Shown here one piece after another: positions 42,092-53,714 of a stretch of DNA of 64,000 nucleotides; the stretch's first letter is position 1; every line of letters begins with the position of its first letter. The stretch comes from Nemertoderma westbladi. Its lineage: Eukaryota > Xenacoelomorpha > Nemertodermatida > Nemertodermatidae. Position numbers and translations under genes: made by a program. A model generated the notes under the pieces. That model saw nothing but the letters and a program-made list of their open reading frames with translations, was not told where the DNA came from and did not search any database. The DNA lies in the NCBI GenBank assembly GCA_032718475.1, contig JAUCBJ010009132.1, forward strand, positions 1 to 64,000. Direction: 5' to 3'.

Positions 42092-43993
42092 CTAATAACT
42101 TACTGTAGGACTATTGTACCGGTACCTATTTTTACATTGCACACGGAGGTGAGATTTAACTGCAGATTTAAAAGAATGATGATTATCTAGGGTTTTAATT
42201 TCATTAGGCAGAGCGTTCCAATTTTTAATGCCGTTAAAAAAGAAAGTATCAGATTCGAAGGATTTACAATTCGGTAGGTAGAAGTTTGAAGCACTAGCTC
42301 TGATACTGTAAGAGTGTGTATCGCGTACCCTGTTGAATTTTTGTTTTAGGTAATTGGGACATTTACCATTATACACTTTATGCACATGGTTAAGGCGTAG
42401 CTGCTTAACTCTACTATCTAAGTTAAGTAGCCCAGATTCAGAAAAGTCATCTGGAGTTAGGTGGTGCCTAGGTTTGTAGTCTTTAATAAATCGTACTACT
42501 TTATTCTGTGCTACTTGTAATTTACATTTAAGCTGTTTGGTTAAGCCTTCATACCAAGAAGAGCACGCATAGTCCATGTGACACTGTATTAAAGAAGAGC
42601 AAAGTAACTTGCGGGAGTCGGTGTTCAAACTATTTTTATTTCTGTATAGAAACCTAAGCCTACTGTTAACTTTCGAGAAAATATTTTTCACTGTGCTTTC
42701 TCCTGATAAGCAGTTATCCAATGTGGCGCCTAAATACCGGTATTTAACTTCCTTTTTATTTTCAATCTTATGTCCATTACTAGTGACTTCAAACTTAGTT
42801 ACCTTCTTTAACTTTCTTTTGGAACCAAAAAAATACTTTCAGTCTTACCGTAGTGAATGGATAGCTTATTATCAACCAACCACTCATTACAGGATTCTAG
42901 AACTGCACTTAACTTTTGGGAAATATGGATAGGATCTTTATGAGAGAAAATAAGAGCACTGTCGTCGGCATATAGAATGAGTTTAAAATCGGGATCTATA
43001 CTACTTATCATATCATTTACATAACATACAAAAAGCAGAGGACCTAATATACTACCTTGCGGTACACCACAGGTAATCTCTTGTACAGTAGACTGCGATT
43101 TGCTAATGACTACAGTTTGACCTCTGTCTGACAGGTAGGACTTGAACCAGTCTATAGAACCTACACCCATCAGGCCTAACTTACCAAGCAGAATTTCGTG
43201 ATCTACAGTATCGAAAGCCTTTTGTAGGTCCAACATTACCATACCAGTATATAAACCCTTTGCGTTATTACATCTAATTGTATCAGTTAAGTTAATAAGG
43301 CAGGTGTCTGTAGAATATGATTTACGAAAACCGGACTGAAGTTCATTGATCAGATTTAGCCTACTAGCCAGCTGTAGAAAAACAGAACGTTCTAGAATTT
43401 TAGATACAATACTTAAGATACCAACAGGTCTGTAATTACAGGGTTCCACTTTACTATTCTTTTCATACAGAGGAACAACCTTAGCTAATTTCAGTTCATC
43501 TGGTACTACATTATCTACGATAGAGTAATTAATAATAAAACTAATAGGCACTTTAAGTACTTCAGCACCATCCTTAAGAAAACGGGCAGGTATTAGGTCT
43601 CTAGACTGGTAGTAATTATTATATTCGGCTAAAACACGGTATTTCCTAAATTTATACAAATAGTTATCTCTTTCTCTGATATTACTAAGAATACCCGAGG
43701 TCATCCAGGGCTCAGTGCGTTGTTTAAGACTAATTTCTTTAATTGGTGCTACAGTATTAAGTGCCTTTAGAAATATATCTTTAAAAACAGTGTACGCAAG
43801 GTTAATGTCAGCGGCCTTAAAACAGGGTTCCCAGTCAGAATTAACTAACAAACTTAAAAAGCGTTCCTTGCTGTAATTTTTCATAGACCTCTCCTTTGTG
43901 TCTTTCTTGTGCAAAAAACTATAAAATGATCGCTTAGACCTATAGGTAAAACCCCAGATTGAGAAATAATATCGGTATTATTACTAAGGATGT
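42092..43993 (-). pseudogene. Endonuclease end and RT of CR1/L2-like LINE
   Basis: Reading from 43993 down: the end of the endonuclease ([14 protein letters not shown], with the SDH motif), a linker, then RT with [25 protein letters not shown] and [10 protein letters not shown]. Motif A is [14 protein letters not shown], motif [14 protein letters not shown] and the catalytic box YADD. A region between YNNYYQ and IPARFLKDG (near 43600) is shortened, so an internal deletion is likely. A frameshift in a homopolymer near 42825 separates the C-terminal frame 42092-42721. Non-functional. Confidence 0.85.
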
Positions 43994-45163
43994 TGTAAAA
44001 GCTTTTGTGGGATAACTGATTCGTTTGCTTTGCTAACCAGTTCCCCCCAGTCGCTGAATACTCTAAAAAGGGATATCTAGCTAGAATAGTGCAAGCTACC
44101 GGCTGATTTGCTGTGCGAAGGGATCTGGGTTCTGTTCGATCGGCCAACCAGCTTAGGGAGGTTGCGTCATAGCCCTGTTTCTGTATCTGCCAATAGAATT
44201 TGAGTTGGCTTTGATTTTGACCTATCATCGAGCTACTGAACTGAATTTTCCTATCTCACTGCTCTTTCTCTGTGTTGGACGGGAGCTTCGTGGAATAAGG
44301 GTAGTTGGTATCTTCGTATAGAGCAGTAGTCACATGTTTCTGTTGTTGTGTTCCCATTTTTCGCCATAACACCGGCTTTTGGAACAACTCTAGCAAAAAC
44401 TGCTTAGATTATAGAAAGTATAACTGTTACCGGCGGTGTTACCTCACTTAATTTAACGGCACTAATCATATTGTTTGTACTGCTATTTACCGTCAGTTAT
44501 TAATTGTATCGATTTGTTGATGAAATATTGTCATTTGGAGAATATTGATAAATCACCCAAATTTCCCAATTTTCTTGATACACTACAGGTTAGAGAGACA
44601 GGCTATATATAACAATTGCGATTTATATCAATGTGGTGTGTATTGAATCTAATGTTATTTAGTAGACACTACCTGAGTCAGTTGCTGTTCTCTTTGTGTG
44701 TGATCAAATTGACTGACGGTCGGCAGAATAGTGTGCATGATTGTGAGTGTAACTGGTAACAAAGCATTTCCTAAAGAATGCGCCTTATACTTTAATCATA
44801 AGCCTTATCGTTGCGTTTAGTATAAGTCCTAGCTCTGTTTAAATAGATAGAGCGCCACGTCCTAAAGGAACTGTTAATATTTCCCGAAAGTTAATAATAT
44901 CTGTCAGAAATTACATATTAGCGATCAATCGAATAATACAGTAGGCTTACACTGCAACCTTACACTGCAATAATAAAATCTAAGCATCCGAATTCAGCCT
45001 CCCGGGTGTATCCATCGGGTGAATGATCGCGCATGGGCTGGCTTCGGCTAATGTTTTGTTTATTAGCATAAAATATTGTCGTATGCTAAAGGTGTGTTAA
45101 TTAACTAAAAGACATATAAATTTTGGCAGGTTAAACTGCTAAAGGTCTTCAAAAGCGCGAACA
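43994..45163 (+). repeat. 5' LTR of BEL2
   Basis: 1170 bp, TGTAAAAGC to GCGCGAACA. It lacks the 8 bp CTGATTGG present in the 3' LTR. It contains a TATATATAA-like box at about 44604 and an AATAAA at 44972-44977, which could be the promoter and polyadenylation signal. Confidence 0.95.
44604..44613 (+). promoter_or_regulatory. Candidate LTR TATA box
   Basis: TATATATAAC within the 5' LTR, repeated in the 3' LTR near 55861. Copy A has ACATATAAC at the same place. Position upstream of the AATAAA suits a U3 promoter, but the transcription start is not determinable from sequence. Confidence 0.35.
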
Positions 45164-45232
45164 GTAACAGTTATCGATCTTATTGCAGTAAGCAATAAGG
45201 TTGCAAAATACCGTAGTGACCGGTAAACCTGA

Positions 45233-45356
45233 ACCGGTACTTCTGTAGGTCAGTAGGCCCAACTGCCAGAACCGGTACTGCTGTAGGTCCGTAGGTCCAA
45301 CTGTCAGAACCGGTACTTCTGTAGGCCTGTAGGCCCAACTGTCCTAACCGGTACTT
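45233..45356. repeat. 38-bp tandem repeat, three copies
   Basis: Units beginning ACCGGTACT and continuing CTGTAGG-C-GTAGG-CCAACTG, at about 45233, 45271 and 45309, followed by a fourth ACCGGTACTTCC start. Confidence 0.8.
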
Positions 45357-45574
45357 CCAGTATAAGTATATTAGTATTATTCGATTTGATTATTGTATAC
45401 TGGTAGGTCTTAGTATTTAATCAGGGACTGCAGCCCTGGTTTTTTATTGAGATTTTACTCATTTCTGTCGGTTTTATTTACATGTAAGTTAATATTGAGC
45501 TGAAGACGTGTAAGTCTGCTCAGATTGTTCAGATAATTGTAGGCCGGACTGTTGTCAGATTGTTGTTGGGTTTG

Positions 45575-46075
45575 GAGAGATTACGGCGTATGTAGAGTTT
45601 GTCCGATAGAGTGCCAGTTAGTAAGTTGGGGCAGCCATATGCTGTAAGGTCAATCCCCTCTTAAAGAATAAGTCGTACTACCGTGTTAGAACGCATACTA
45701 ACTAACAATTTTGGAATCTGCACATACTGTAGTTTATTTAGGCTTGACAGTATTCTGCTAGCGTTTTGGCTTGTGTTTGTTTGTGTGGTCTGTTCAGATA
45801 CCGTAATAGTTATTACTCAGATATTTTGTAGGCTGGATTGTTGTCTAGCTATTATTAGGTCTGAAGAGATTGCTGCTTGTGTAGAGTTTGTCTGATAAAG
45901 TGCCAGTTAGTAAGTTGGGGCAGTCATAACTGTAAGGTCAATCCCCTCTTAAAGAATAAGTCGTACTACCGTGTTAGAACGCATACTAACTAACCGTTTT
46001 GGAATCTGCACATACAGTAGTTTATTTAGGCTTGGTGGTAGTCTGCCAGCGTTTGGTTTGTATTTTGTTTGAGTA
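45575..46075. repeat. 289-bp direct duplication in the BEL2 leader
   Basis: The block with GTAGAGTTTGTC, GTGCCAGTTAGTAAGTTGGG, GGTCAATCCCCTCTTAAAG and GGAATCTGCACATAC occurs from about 45575 and again from about 45864, with a constant offset of 289 bp. The copies differ at scattered positions. Confidence 0.85.
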
Positions 46076-47384
46076 TTCTGTACGGGTAGCGTAATATTTA
46101 TTATTCAGAGTTTATGCGATTATTCGCAACATTCATGTCCCCAAGTTTATTCCTACAGTAATTGTGCTTGTTATACATACCGTTATAGTTAAATTAACCC
46201 CGGTACTACACGGGCTGCTTGGCGTAGGACAAGACTGGTGACTTTGTGCTCTGGTCACTCCAGCAGATGCCGTGGTTCTTTTAACTGTTCAAGTATATTT
46301 AACTACTGATTATTTGTTGTACCGGTACTTGTACCTAATTTAGGGTTTAGTGTACAGTGCATTCCGAAGTAATTAGTGTGTAGGCAGTATATTTGTGTTG
46401 TAAAGTGGTTGATAGGCACATTCGTTAGCTCTATTAACTTCTGGGTAGGAACACTCCGTGATACATAACGTAGTACCTATAGCGATACGGTTATAGGTCG
46501 TCAGGCGGTGGTATTTTCCTATCTGGACAGTGCAATATATTTACTACTACTTATTATTTCAAATACCGTAGTACCCTGTCCATTGTAATAACCAGAAATC
46601 TAACCCTTTGTTAGACTGGTTTGTAGACTTCCTGTAAAATTACCCTAAAAATCTCGTACGTAATATTTTTGTTGTGTTTAATAAGAGATTTAATCTCACC
46701 CATATCGTAAGTAATTTGTAGTATTAAGTAACTTAGGTAAATTAGAATTATCAGTTTTAGTGTCCCATAAATAGCACTTCACTGAGAGCGCACAGCTTCT
46801 GTGTAGTGACCCCCAGAAATGATAACATTTATTTCAAATATTGACAAAACCCATTTTAAACGGGTATATAAATATTATAAATCAACTCAAACGATTTATA
46901 AATAGTAGGCCTGCCATACAACAACTAGGTCTCAATATCAGTTGGACTACTGCTTAAATAACGGTAATAAAGTAAGTTAAAGTAACCAAGTAACCCTAAA
47001 ATATTCAGAAATTCAATTATTCTAAAATAATTGACATACCGGTATTTACCATAGGCTTATTATATTTATTTCTATAAATTTGAGCTAAAATCATACCGGT
47101 ACTCTGTAATTAATTCTAGTTCATAATTATACTTATATACTATCAGTGTAAGCTGTATACCGGTATTCACGATAGGCCTATTATATATTTATATATATTT
47201 GTGCTAAATTTATATACCGGTACTCTGTGACAAACCTAGTTTACAATACTTATACATACTATAAGTATATACCGGTATTCTAATACTGTAATAAATTAAC
47301 GGTACTAGGCCAACGGTTATACTGAATTACTAGACTTGCTTTAACTGAAACTATAGCAGTAGACATTCAACTGTAAAGCTAAAC

Positions 47385-50300
47385 ATGTCTGACACTCAGC
47401 AAAACCTGTCAGACAGTCTAATCGATACAACCATCTGTGACACAGATAGGAGTGTAGAGCGATTAAGAAAGGAGTTCAGTTCACCTCCTACTGCAAGAAA
47501 GGTCACCCCTCCAGTAGTATCAGACCCTAAGCTAATCCACCATAGGTCCATCATAGGTACTCGAGCCCAAGTCAAACGGAACCAGGAAGCAGCTGTCCCA
47601 CAGCAGCAACAGCCTAGTCAAGAAACTTGTTCCCAGCGATCAGATAGCTCCAGTAGTTCGGATACTGTCGAGCTGACCCCCGAACGCGGAGTGCAGATGG
47701 CGGCTACAGCCTACTCAGACCCTCTTCTCACCCTTCCTGCCGCAGTGCTAACCACTATATTGATTGCGGTGGAGGAACATCAAGCAGATTGGGCGAGGAA
47801 TAAGAAAGCGACCCAAGATAATTATGCGGGATACGCCAGGGAAGAATTGATGTCTATTGTCGAGTCACAATGGAACTTTCCCGGACCTGGACTCCCGTTA
47901 GATCTGTCCGAAGCTACTTGGGAAGATATACACCGGATGGGAGTGACTAAAGATACAATGGATCCAGCTGTTTGGAAGAGGTCGGCAGCAGGATATGTGC
48001 AAGGGTTCTTCGGCTCCTTAGAGCGATTAGAAGAACAACTGTTTCGACAACCCCAAGGACCTCAAGAGCAGGAAGAGCTGCTTTATCAAGTACGCGAAAG
48101 AACCCTACGTATTAGAATAATCCTATCAGCCTTTGAGGAAACTTCCAAAAGAAGACAGGACACGTCGCTGCAGGTTTCTGTTAAGACTTGGTTCCAGCGG
48201 GTAGGTCGCAAAGTGCAAGAAACAGACCAGTGGAAATCCCAGCTGTCTGAGAGACTAACTTATGAAGAACCAACCGATGCCACCCTTTCTGAAGTGGAAA
48301 GCGAAGAGACTGCAGAGAGACCACGAACGAGAGACGCCATCGACATTTACCTATCCGACTATCAGCGATTCTTAGGAGACGAAGAGTTGAGGAGACGACT
48401 GTCTGGACTTTCCCCTAATAGTGAAGGAACCCAGCGTGTGTTAGACTCAATCGACGCTGAAATGTTGGCGGCTAATCAAGCTGAATTTGATGAAAAACTC
48501 CGCCTCACTAGAGTCCAAGAAGAACTAGTAAAGAAAAAACGGATAGAGGACAAAAAGGCAGTGGCAGCGGCAAAAGCGGCAGCGTCAGTAGAAGAGGCAA
48601 AAGCGGCAGCGGCAGTGGAAGCGGCAAAGGCAGTAGCAGCGGCAAAAGCAGCAGCGGCAGTGGAAAAGGCAGAAGCAAAAGCGGCAGCGGCAGCGAAAGC
48701 GGCAGCGGCAGCGAAAGCGGCAGTAGCAGAAGCAAATGCTGCAGCGACAGTGGAAGCAGCCAAAGCAGCAGCAGCAATAGCATTGGCAGATGCGGAACAG
48801 AGAGCGTCTGAAGAGACCACCCAACTAGAGTTGGAGAATCTGCAAGAGACGCAAGACAACATAAATAAACAGTTAACTGCTAGTCACATGCAGATGATGA
48901 GAAAATCTACTCCCAAACGCCAGGGCTATACTTCATCGGAGGAAAGCGAAACCACCGATCCTGAAGGCGGAGGAAATAGATCTCGTCTAAGCAGGCGTAG
49001 AAAAACATCTTACCGTCATAAATTGCCTGATTTGCCTCCAGCTGTTAGAAGACAACTAGCTAACACAGATTTAAGTAGTATAGAACCTACAGACCAAACT
49101 ATTCATGTCAAAGGACTACCTACAATAGTTGATGAGCCTGAAATAATTAGGCCTGCCGTTCCCAAAGTCGCTTCTGTGCTAGAGACCCCTGTACTTCCAG
49201 AGCTTAACTCTAAATTCCCTTTACACAGTACTACACTGCCTGTACCCGGTGGCACAGTCCATGCGAATATCCCTGTCCTGAGCATTGAGAGAGGAGTCAA
49301 AGATTTGTCTCCCGTCGTCCCGCGTCAGCCCGCTACAATGTTGGCGACTCCCGCTTCGGCGGTTGAGTGGGTAGATGAGGGACGGCGGGGGATGAACCTC
49401 CTGCTCGGACAGATGCAGGAGACTGTCCACCAGCTTAAGGGAACAGTAAGGGAAGGTAGGGCAGAATTGCAAGAAGTGCAGCAAAGTATCGCGCTGGAAC
49501 GCGACAAATTAGTCAATATACAAAAGGGCATACCAATACCCCCTGTAACATTGTGTCAACCTGTTAGGTCTGAAGTATTACATGCGCAAGGTGTGGAGCC
49601 TACACGCATCTATACTGCTAGTGAAGTAGAAACTCCTATAGCCAACCCTATTAAGGGTGATTATAAACCTGTTGTTAATGATATTCCCTATAGACCTGAT
49701 AATGATCCGAGAAATTTATATACCGATAATTCGATATTAAATAACACGATGGCCCAAGAAAGCTTTACGCGTCAGATGGCTAGAACAGAAGCCCGCCAAG
49801 CGGTTAAAGTAGGAGAGATCGTCAAATTCAATGGAGACGAAATGAAATGGTTACCTTTCAACGAATATTACAAAGACAGCATACAGAACTCTGTGCTATC
49901 TAACGGAGAGAAACTTAGGTTCCTCATCAAGTGTTTGGAAGGACCTCCTAAGATAATGGCGTTAAAGTTTATTGGACATCCAGATGGATTAAGACAAGTT
50001 TGGGATACATTAAACATCAGGTATGGTAACAAAGATAACATAGCTAAGTATTTGTATGCAAAATTAGTAGCCCCCCGACACTTCCTTAGTAGCGGGATTA
50101 TAGAGTTTTCCGATGAAATTCAGGAAATCTGTAGACAATTGGACTGGTTAGGTAAGTCTCATGAATATCAGAGTTCCATGGTTATTGGAGCCGTAGTCTC
50201 TACTTTACCAAAGGGTGGAGTATGTACACGCTGGGACAAGAAAGTGTTGTACATGAATGAACAACAACGACGAAGCCCTACCATGGCTGATCTCATGTCC

Positions 50301-51950
50301 TTCTTAGATAATGAAGTAAAATTACAACTCATAAAGCAGTCCAGAGAGAAAACATCGGAAAATAAGGTAAGTGAGAAACCCGTTTCTAGGAGAAGGATAA
50401 TACCAGTGTGTTATACTGACGACGGCGAAAGCCAAGCTTCTCAAGAAGAGGACAGCGGGAAAGACACAGTAAAATCTTACTATGACAACAAGACCTATAA
50501 AGACGTAAGTAAATACAAGTCTCGAACCAGTGACAGGAGAGAACAGGTAACAACAACTCCTCCTACGTCTCCTAAGATAATTCACGGAAGAAAGCCTGAA
50601 GAAAGAACGAGAGTGCATAACGTTACCCAAGGTAAGGTGAGTAACATCAAACCAAAATGTGCGCTGTGCGACGGGCCCCACCGTTTGAGTGCGTGTGCTG
50701 AATTTCTAAAGAAATCCCTTGTAGACAGACGTACAGTCCTGTGGAATAAGCGGTTATGCTATAATTGCCTCAGATCAGGACACCAACAGCGAACCTGTTA
50801 CTCCGACGTAAAGTGTGCAAAGTGTGGCGCGAAACATCACATCTTGTTACACAGTGAGTTCGAACGAGACAAACAGAGTCAGGTAAGTGAGCCCGAACTA
50901 CATGTCCAATTCAGTGATGTAAATGACACTGATCAGGAGTCTGAGATGGAAGGATTCTATACTGACGAATTCTCCGACGCCAACGAATCCTGTTATCTAA
51001 TCAATACCGCAGTGTATCGAGCACTTACTTATGAAAAGGACACCAACAATGAGTTTCCCCCAACTACTTTTGCCAAACAACCATCTTGGAAAGCTCCAAC
51101 TTCCAACGTAGGAATCAGAGAATTTCCTGTAGTGCAGGTAAGAGTTCATGGTCCTAACAAAAGTTACATAGTGAACGCCCTCCTTGACTCCGGCAGCACA
51201 GGAACATTCATCGATCAAGAACTAGCCGAAGATATTTTTGCTGGACAACCCAAATTCCGGACTAAATTGAATATGTCAGGAATTATGCAGGTTTGGAAAT
51301 CTACCATAACGGCAGATTACTATGTAGGTGCGTTGTCCACCCCCCAGGATAAATTAGGAGCACAAAGTATAAGGTCAGTAAAAATGGTGGCTATAAAGAA
51401 CTTCGCTACTACCCAAGCAGACCTTTATAATTGGGACGAGGATGAGAGCATCCAACATCTTAAGATACCTCGATTCCAGACAGATTATCCTGGAGTGCAA
51501 ATACTCATCGGCCAAAACGCGCATGAGGCGCTCGAGACATTGGAGAAACGGCCTGCTCAACCACAGCCACTGCAAACCTATGCGGTAAGAACTAGAGTAG
51601 GTTGGTACTTTACTGGCCCTTCCCGTAGAACTCTCGAAGAGAGAATGCCACACGAACAAATATATCAAGTAAACGATTGGGAAGTGGAAAGCAGTGATGT
51701 GGACGATCCAACTGAGGGAACACCATACTCCTCAGATAATGACGATATTAACTCCAATGTAGATCAATGGAGACATTGCCTTGGGACGATTAATCCAGCC
51801 GACATCGCTTCCAGAGGAGCAACTCCTCAAGAACTGATAGATAATCCAGGCTGGTTAGGTGGATCCGACTTCTTAAGTAAAGAAGAAGAAGAATGGCCTC
51901 CTCATCTTACCCGGCGGAGATTAGACAGGCCAAGGGAGCGGAGAAAGTAA
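47385..51950 (+). CDS. Gag-protease polyprotein of BEL2 with fused RNase H remnant
   Basis: Intact 1521-aa frame. Residues 1-385: an N-terminal region of unknown fold. About 389-470: an alanine/lysine/glutamate repeat predicted as one long helix. About 800-1000: the BEL/Pao Gag domain (DUF1759 type). From C1092: the BEL zinc-finger array (CALCDGPH ... CYNCLRSGHQQRTC ... CAKCGAKHH). About 1245-1440: aspartic protease of Pao type (DUF1758) with catalytic D1268 in LLDSGSTGTF; DSG is usual in this group. At about residue 1460 the frame jumps to a WRHC...INPADIASRG block, which in complete elements belongs to the RNase H region. RT is therefore deleted, with the frame kept open. The product would form particles and mature Gag but cannot copy RNA. 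Confidence 0.9.
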   Translation: MSDTQQNLSDSLIDTTICDTDRSVERLRKEFSSPPTARKVTPPVVSDPKLIHHRSIIGTRAQVKRNQEAAVPQQQQPSQETCSQRSDSSSSSDTVELTPERGVQMAATAYSDPLLTLPAAVLTTILIAVEEHQADWARNKKATQDNYAGYAREELMSIVESQWNFPGPGLPLDLSEATWEDIHRMGVTKDTMDPAVWKRSAAGYVQGFFGSLERLEEQLFRQPQGPQEQEELLYQVRERTLRIRIILSAFEETSKRRQDTSLQVSVKTWFQRVGRKVQETDQWKSQLSERLTYEEPTDATLSEVESEETAERPRTRDAIDIYLSDYQRFLGDEELRRRLSGLSPNSEGTQRVLDSIDAEMLAANQAEFDEKLRLTRVQEELVKKKRIEDKKAVAAAKAAASVEEAKAAAAVEAAKAVAAAKAAAAVEKAEAKAAAAAKAAAAAKAAVAEANAAATVEAAKAAAAIALADAEQRASEETTQLELENLQETQDNINKQLTASHMQMMRKSTPKRQGYTSSEESETTDPEGGGNRSRLSRRRKTSYRHKLPDLPPAVRRQLANTDLSSIEPTDQTIHVKGLPTIVDEPEIIRPAVPKVASVLETPVLPELNSKFPLHSTTLPVPGGTVHANIPVLSIERGVKDLSPVVPRQPATMLATPASAVEWVDEGRRGMNLLLGQMQETVHQLKGTVREGRAELQEVQQSIALERDKLVNIQKGIPIPPVTLCQPVRSEVLHAQGVEPTRIYTASEVETPIANPIKGDYKPVVNDIPYRPDNDPRNLYTDNSILNNTMAQESFTRQMARTEARQAVKVGEIVKFNGDEMKWLPFNEYYKDSIQNSVLSNGEKLRFLIKCLEGPPKIMALKFIGHPDGLRQVWDTLNIRYGNKDNIAKYLYAKLVAPRHFLSSGIIEFSDEIQEICRQLDWLGKSHEYQSSMVIGAVVSTLPKGGVCTRWDKKVLYMNEQQRRSPTMADLMSFLDNEVKLQLIKQSREKTSENKVSEKPVSRRRIIPVCYTDDGESQASQEEDSGKDTVKSYYDNKTYKDVSKYKSRTSDRREQVTTTPPTSPKIIHGRKPEERTRVHNVTQGKVSNIKPKCALCDGPHRLSACAEFLKKSLVDRRTVLWNKRLCYNCLRSGHQQRTCYSDVKCAKCGAKHHILLHSEFERDKQSQVSEPELHVQFSDVNDTDQESEMEGFYTDEFSDANESCYLINTAVYRALTYEKDTNNEFPPTTFAKQPSWKAPTSNVGIREFPVVQVRVHGPNKSYIVNALLDSGSTGTFIDQELAEDIFAGQPKFRTKLNMSGIMQVWKSTITADYYVGALSTPQDKLGAQSIRSVKMVAIKNFATTQADLYNWDEDESIQHLKIPRFQTDYPGVQILIGQNAHEALETLEKRPAQPQPLQTYAVRTRVGWYFTGPSRRTLEERMPHEQIYQVNDWEVESSDVDDPTEGTPYSSDNDDINSNVDQWRHCLGTINPADIASRGATPQELIDNPGWLGGSDFLSKEEEEWPPHLTRRRLDRPRERRK

Positions 51951-52090
51951 CACAACAACTCAATCGCCCAGCTAGTCGTTTATGTTTACTGGAAAGAGAC
52001 CGAAAACTGTCCGGAAACTATGGAAGGCAAGATACTCTTCCTACGACCACTTCCCTAATCCGACAAATATCTAGGGACTCCATAACGTAA
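51893..52090 (+). pseudogene. Residual integrase C-terminus of BEL2
   Basis: In a frame overlapping the end of the polyprotein, AKGAEKVTQQLNRPASRLCL and LER follow. This matches the last residues of the BEL1 integrase (RTAKGHYQRPIQRLCLLE). A second deletion near 51895-51900 has thus joined the RNase H end to the integrase C-terminus, removing the whole catalytic core. Confidence 0.75.
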
Positions 52091-53714
52091 TAACATATGG
52101 AGTGGGCGTGTGACTATATCATTTTATATTTGTTTTTATTTTATATTTATGTATGTATTATTATGTAATTTTATTATAATCGTTTTCTTTAATTGTTTTC
52201 TTTAATTTTATTTAGTAGAATGTTATTTAGATTATTTAGTAGATTAGTGCAATATATTAGTGTTTATTACGTAATTACATAATATATCTAGTGCGATGGC
52301 GAGAAATAATTCTTTTCTCTTTCCTTACTGTCCGTATTATATTATAAATGCGAGACTATAGTAAGATGACATGTCCGTACTTATTAAAGTACAATAAAGC
52401 TCCTACTATATTTAAGTATTATTGGTAGGCAGAGTATTAGGAATGCAAAGTTCAGATCCTCGTGTCTCGGCTAAACCAAGCTCTGGGTAGACCTTGGAAA
52501 CGACTTGCCTATTCACACTGACATTGCTTCGTGCGATATTGCTCTTCTACCTTATATTAAATAATACATATAGTAGCGTGATGTCCCTCTAACAGTAGCG
52601 TAAATCGCAAATAAATCTGTTAAACTTTTTGACCATCTGTAATTCTAGTCGATTAAGATATCGTGGCACCCACCGATATACTTGACAGACAAATTCTAGA
52701 ATCAGTGGTTAACGTCCCCAGACAAGTTCTGGAATAAATCAGTGCTCATCCTAAATATTAATTTAATATTTATTAAAATCTGTAAAATCCCGATCCTTTA
52801 AAATTTCTAGTCAATTAAGATATCGCAGCATTTACCGATATTCTTAGAAGGACTATTTTATAGAATTAAGGATCCTAAGTCCCCAGATATGCTCTGGAAT
52901 AAAATTTGTGTCAATTTAACATCAAATAATAAAATTCACGGGAATAAATTTAAATTCATATTCAAATGAATTTCATAAATTGTCATTTTGTGCAATTTAT
53001 AACATTCCCAAAATTCCAGTAATTAATAGATCATGGGAGCGGAGATTCATATTGAGTGTACTAGAGTGCGAGAATCTCCAACATATAGTCAATAGCCGAT
53101 AAAATTTATAAAATCATGCATAAAGAGGATATTGACAATTAAAGAATTACTATTAAATAGCATCCCAGATCTGTATGCATGAGAATTACCCTAATTCTAC
53201 CGCTAGTTTTCCATAATGTCACCATGGCAACACCCACGCTAGAATTAGAAGCAAGTTAAAGGAACAATAAAAAGCTTGCCCCATTGCGTAGCCTAAGAGG
53301 ATACATAGCGCACTATTAGTATCCAAGGATACATAGTAATAACGTGACATTCTGGAAGACACTGACTAATGGACAAATGGCCTGCATGTGTGCAGTAAGT
53401 AATGATTGTATGGAATTTGTGCGTTTATAGGTGAATGTTACTACTAAAGTGTATTTACAGTAGTTAATCGCAATTGTAAAGTAGCCCTAACTCTACCGAG
53501 ATAACCTCAAGTGATTCAAGCCTTTGGGACGGACAGTGGTGGGACTTGTGCCGGTTATCGTTGTCGTGCTGTTGCTACATGTTGGCGTAAACACCGCGAC
53601 AACGGTACATCGGCGCTGAGAAACCCACTGTCCGGGGGCAAAGACTAGTAGGCAGCGACGCCCGCTTGCCTAAATATTAACTCATACTGATATTAATAAA
53701 CTCAGATAGCAGAT
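52091..53714 (+). other. Noncoding leader between pol and third ORF (BEL2)
   Basis: From about 52531 it matches positions 1-1193 of the window, including the ATTCTAGTC direct repeat (52642 and 52803) and the TCAGATAGCAG acceptor-like end. 52091-52530 is AT-rich and has no counterpart in view because copy A starts at the window edge. No reading frame is supported. Confidence 0.6.

Larger units (their letters stand above)
45164..47384 (+). other. BEL2 5' leader
   Basis: 2.2 kb between the LTR and the gag start, unusually long. No primer-binding site matching a tRNA 3' end (TGG...) is recognisable right after the LTR. It holds a 38-bp triplicate, a 289-bp duplication and many ACCGGTA words. No coding frame is supported. 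Confidence 0.6.

Noticed and set aside
45164-45200. Primer-binding site after the BEL2 5' LTR
   Set aside because: The sequence GTAACAGTTATCG does not begin with or soon contain the TGG expected from a tRNA 3' CCA end, and I could not match a tRNA.
48476-48862. Alanine-, leucine- or cysteine-rich minus-strand frames opposite the Gag repeat
   Set aside because: They are shadows of the low-complexity alanine-lysine coding repeat on the plus strand.
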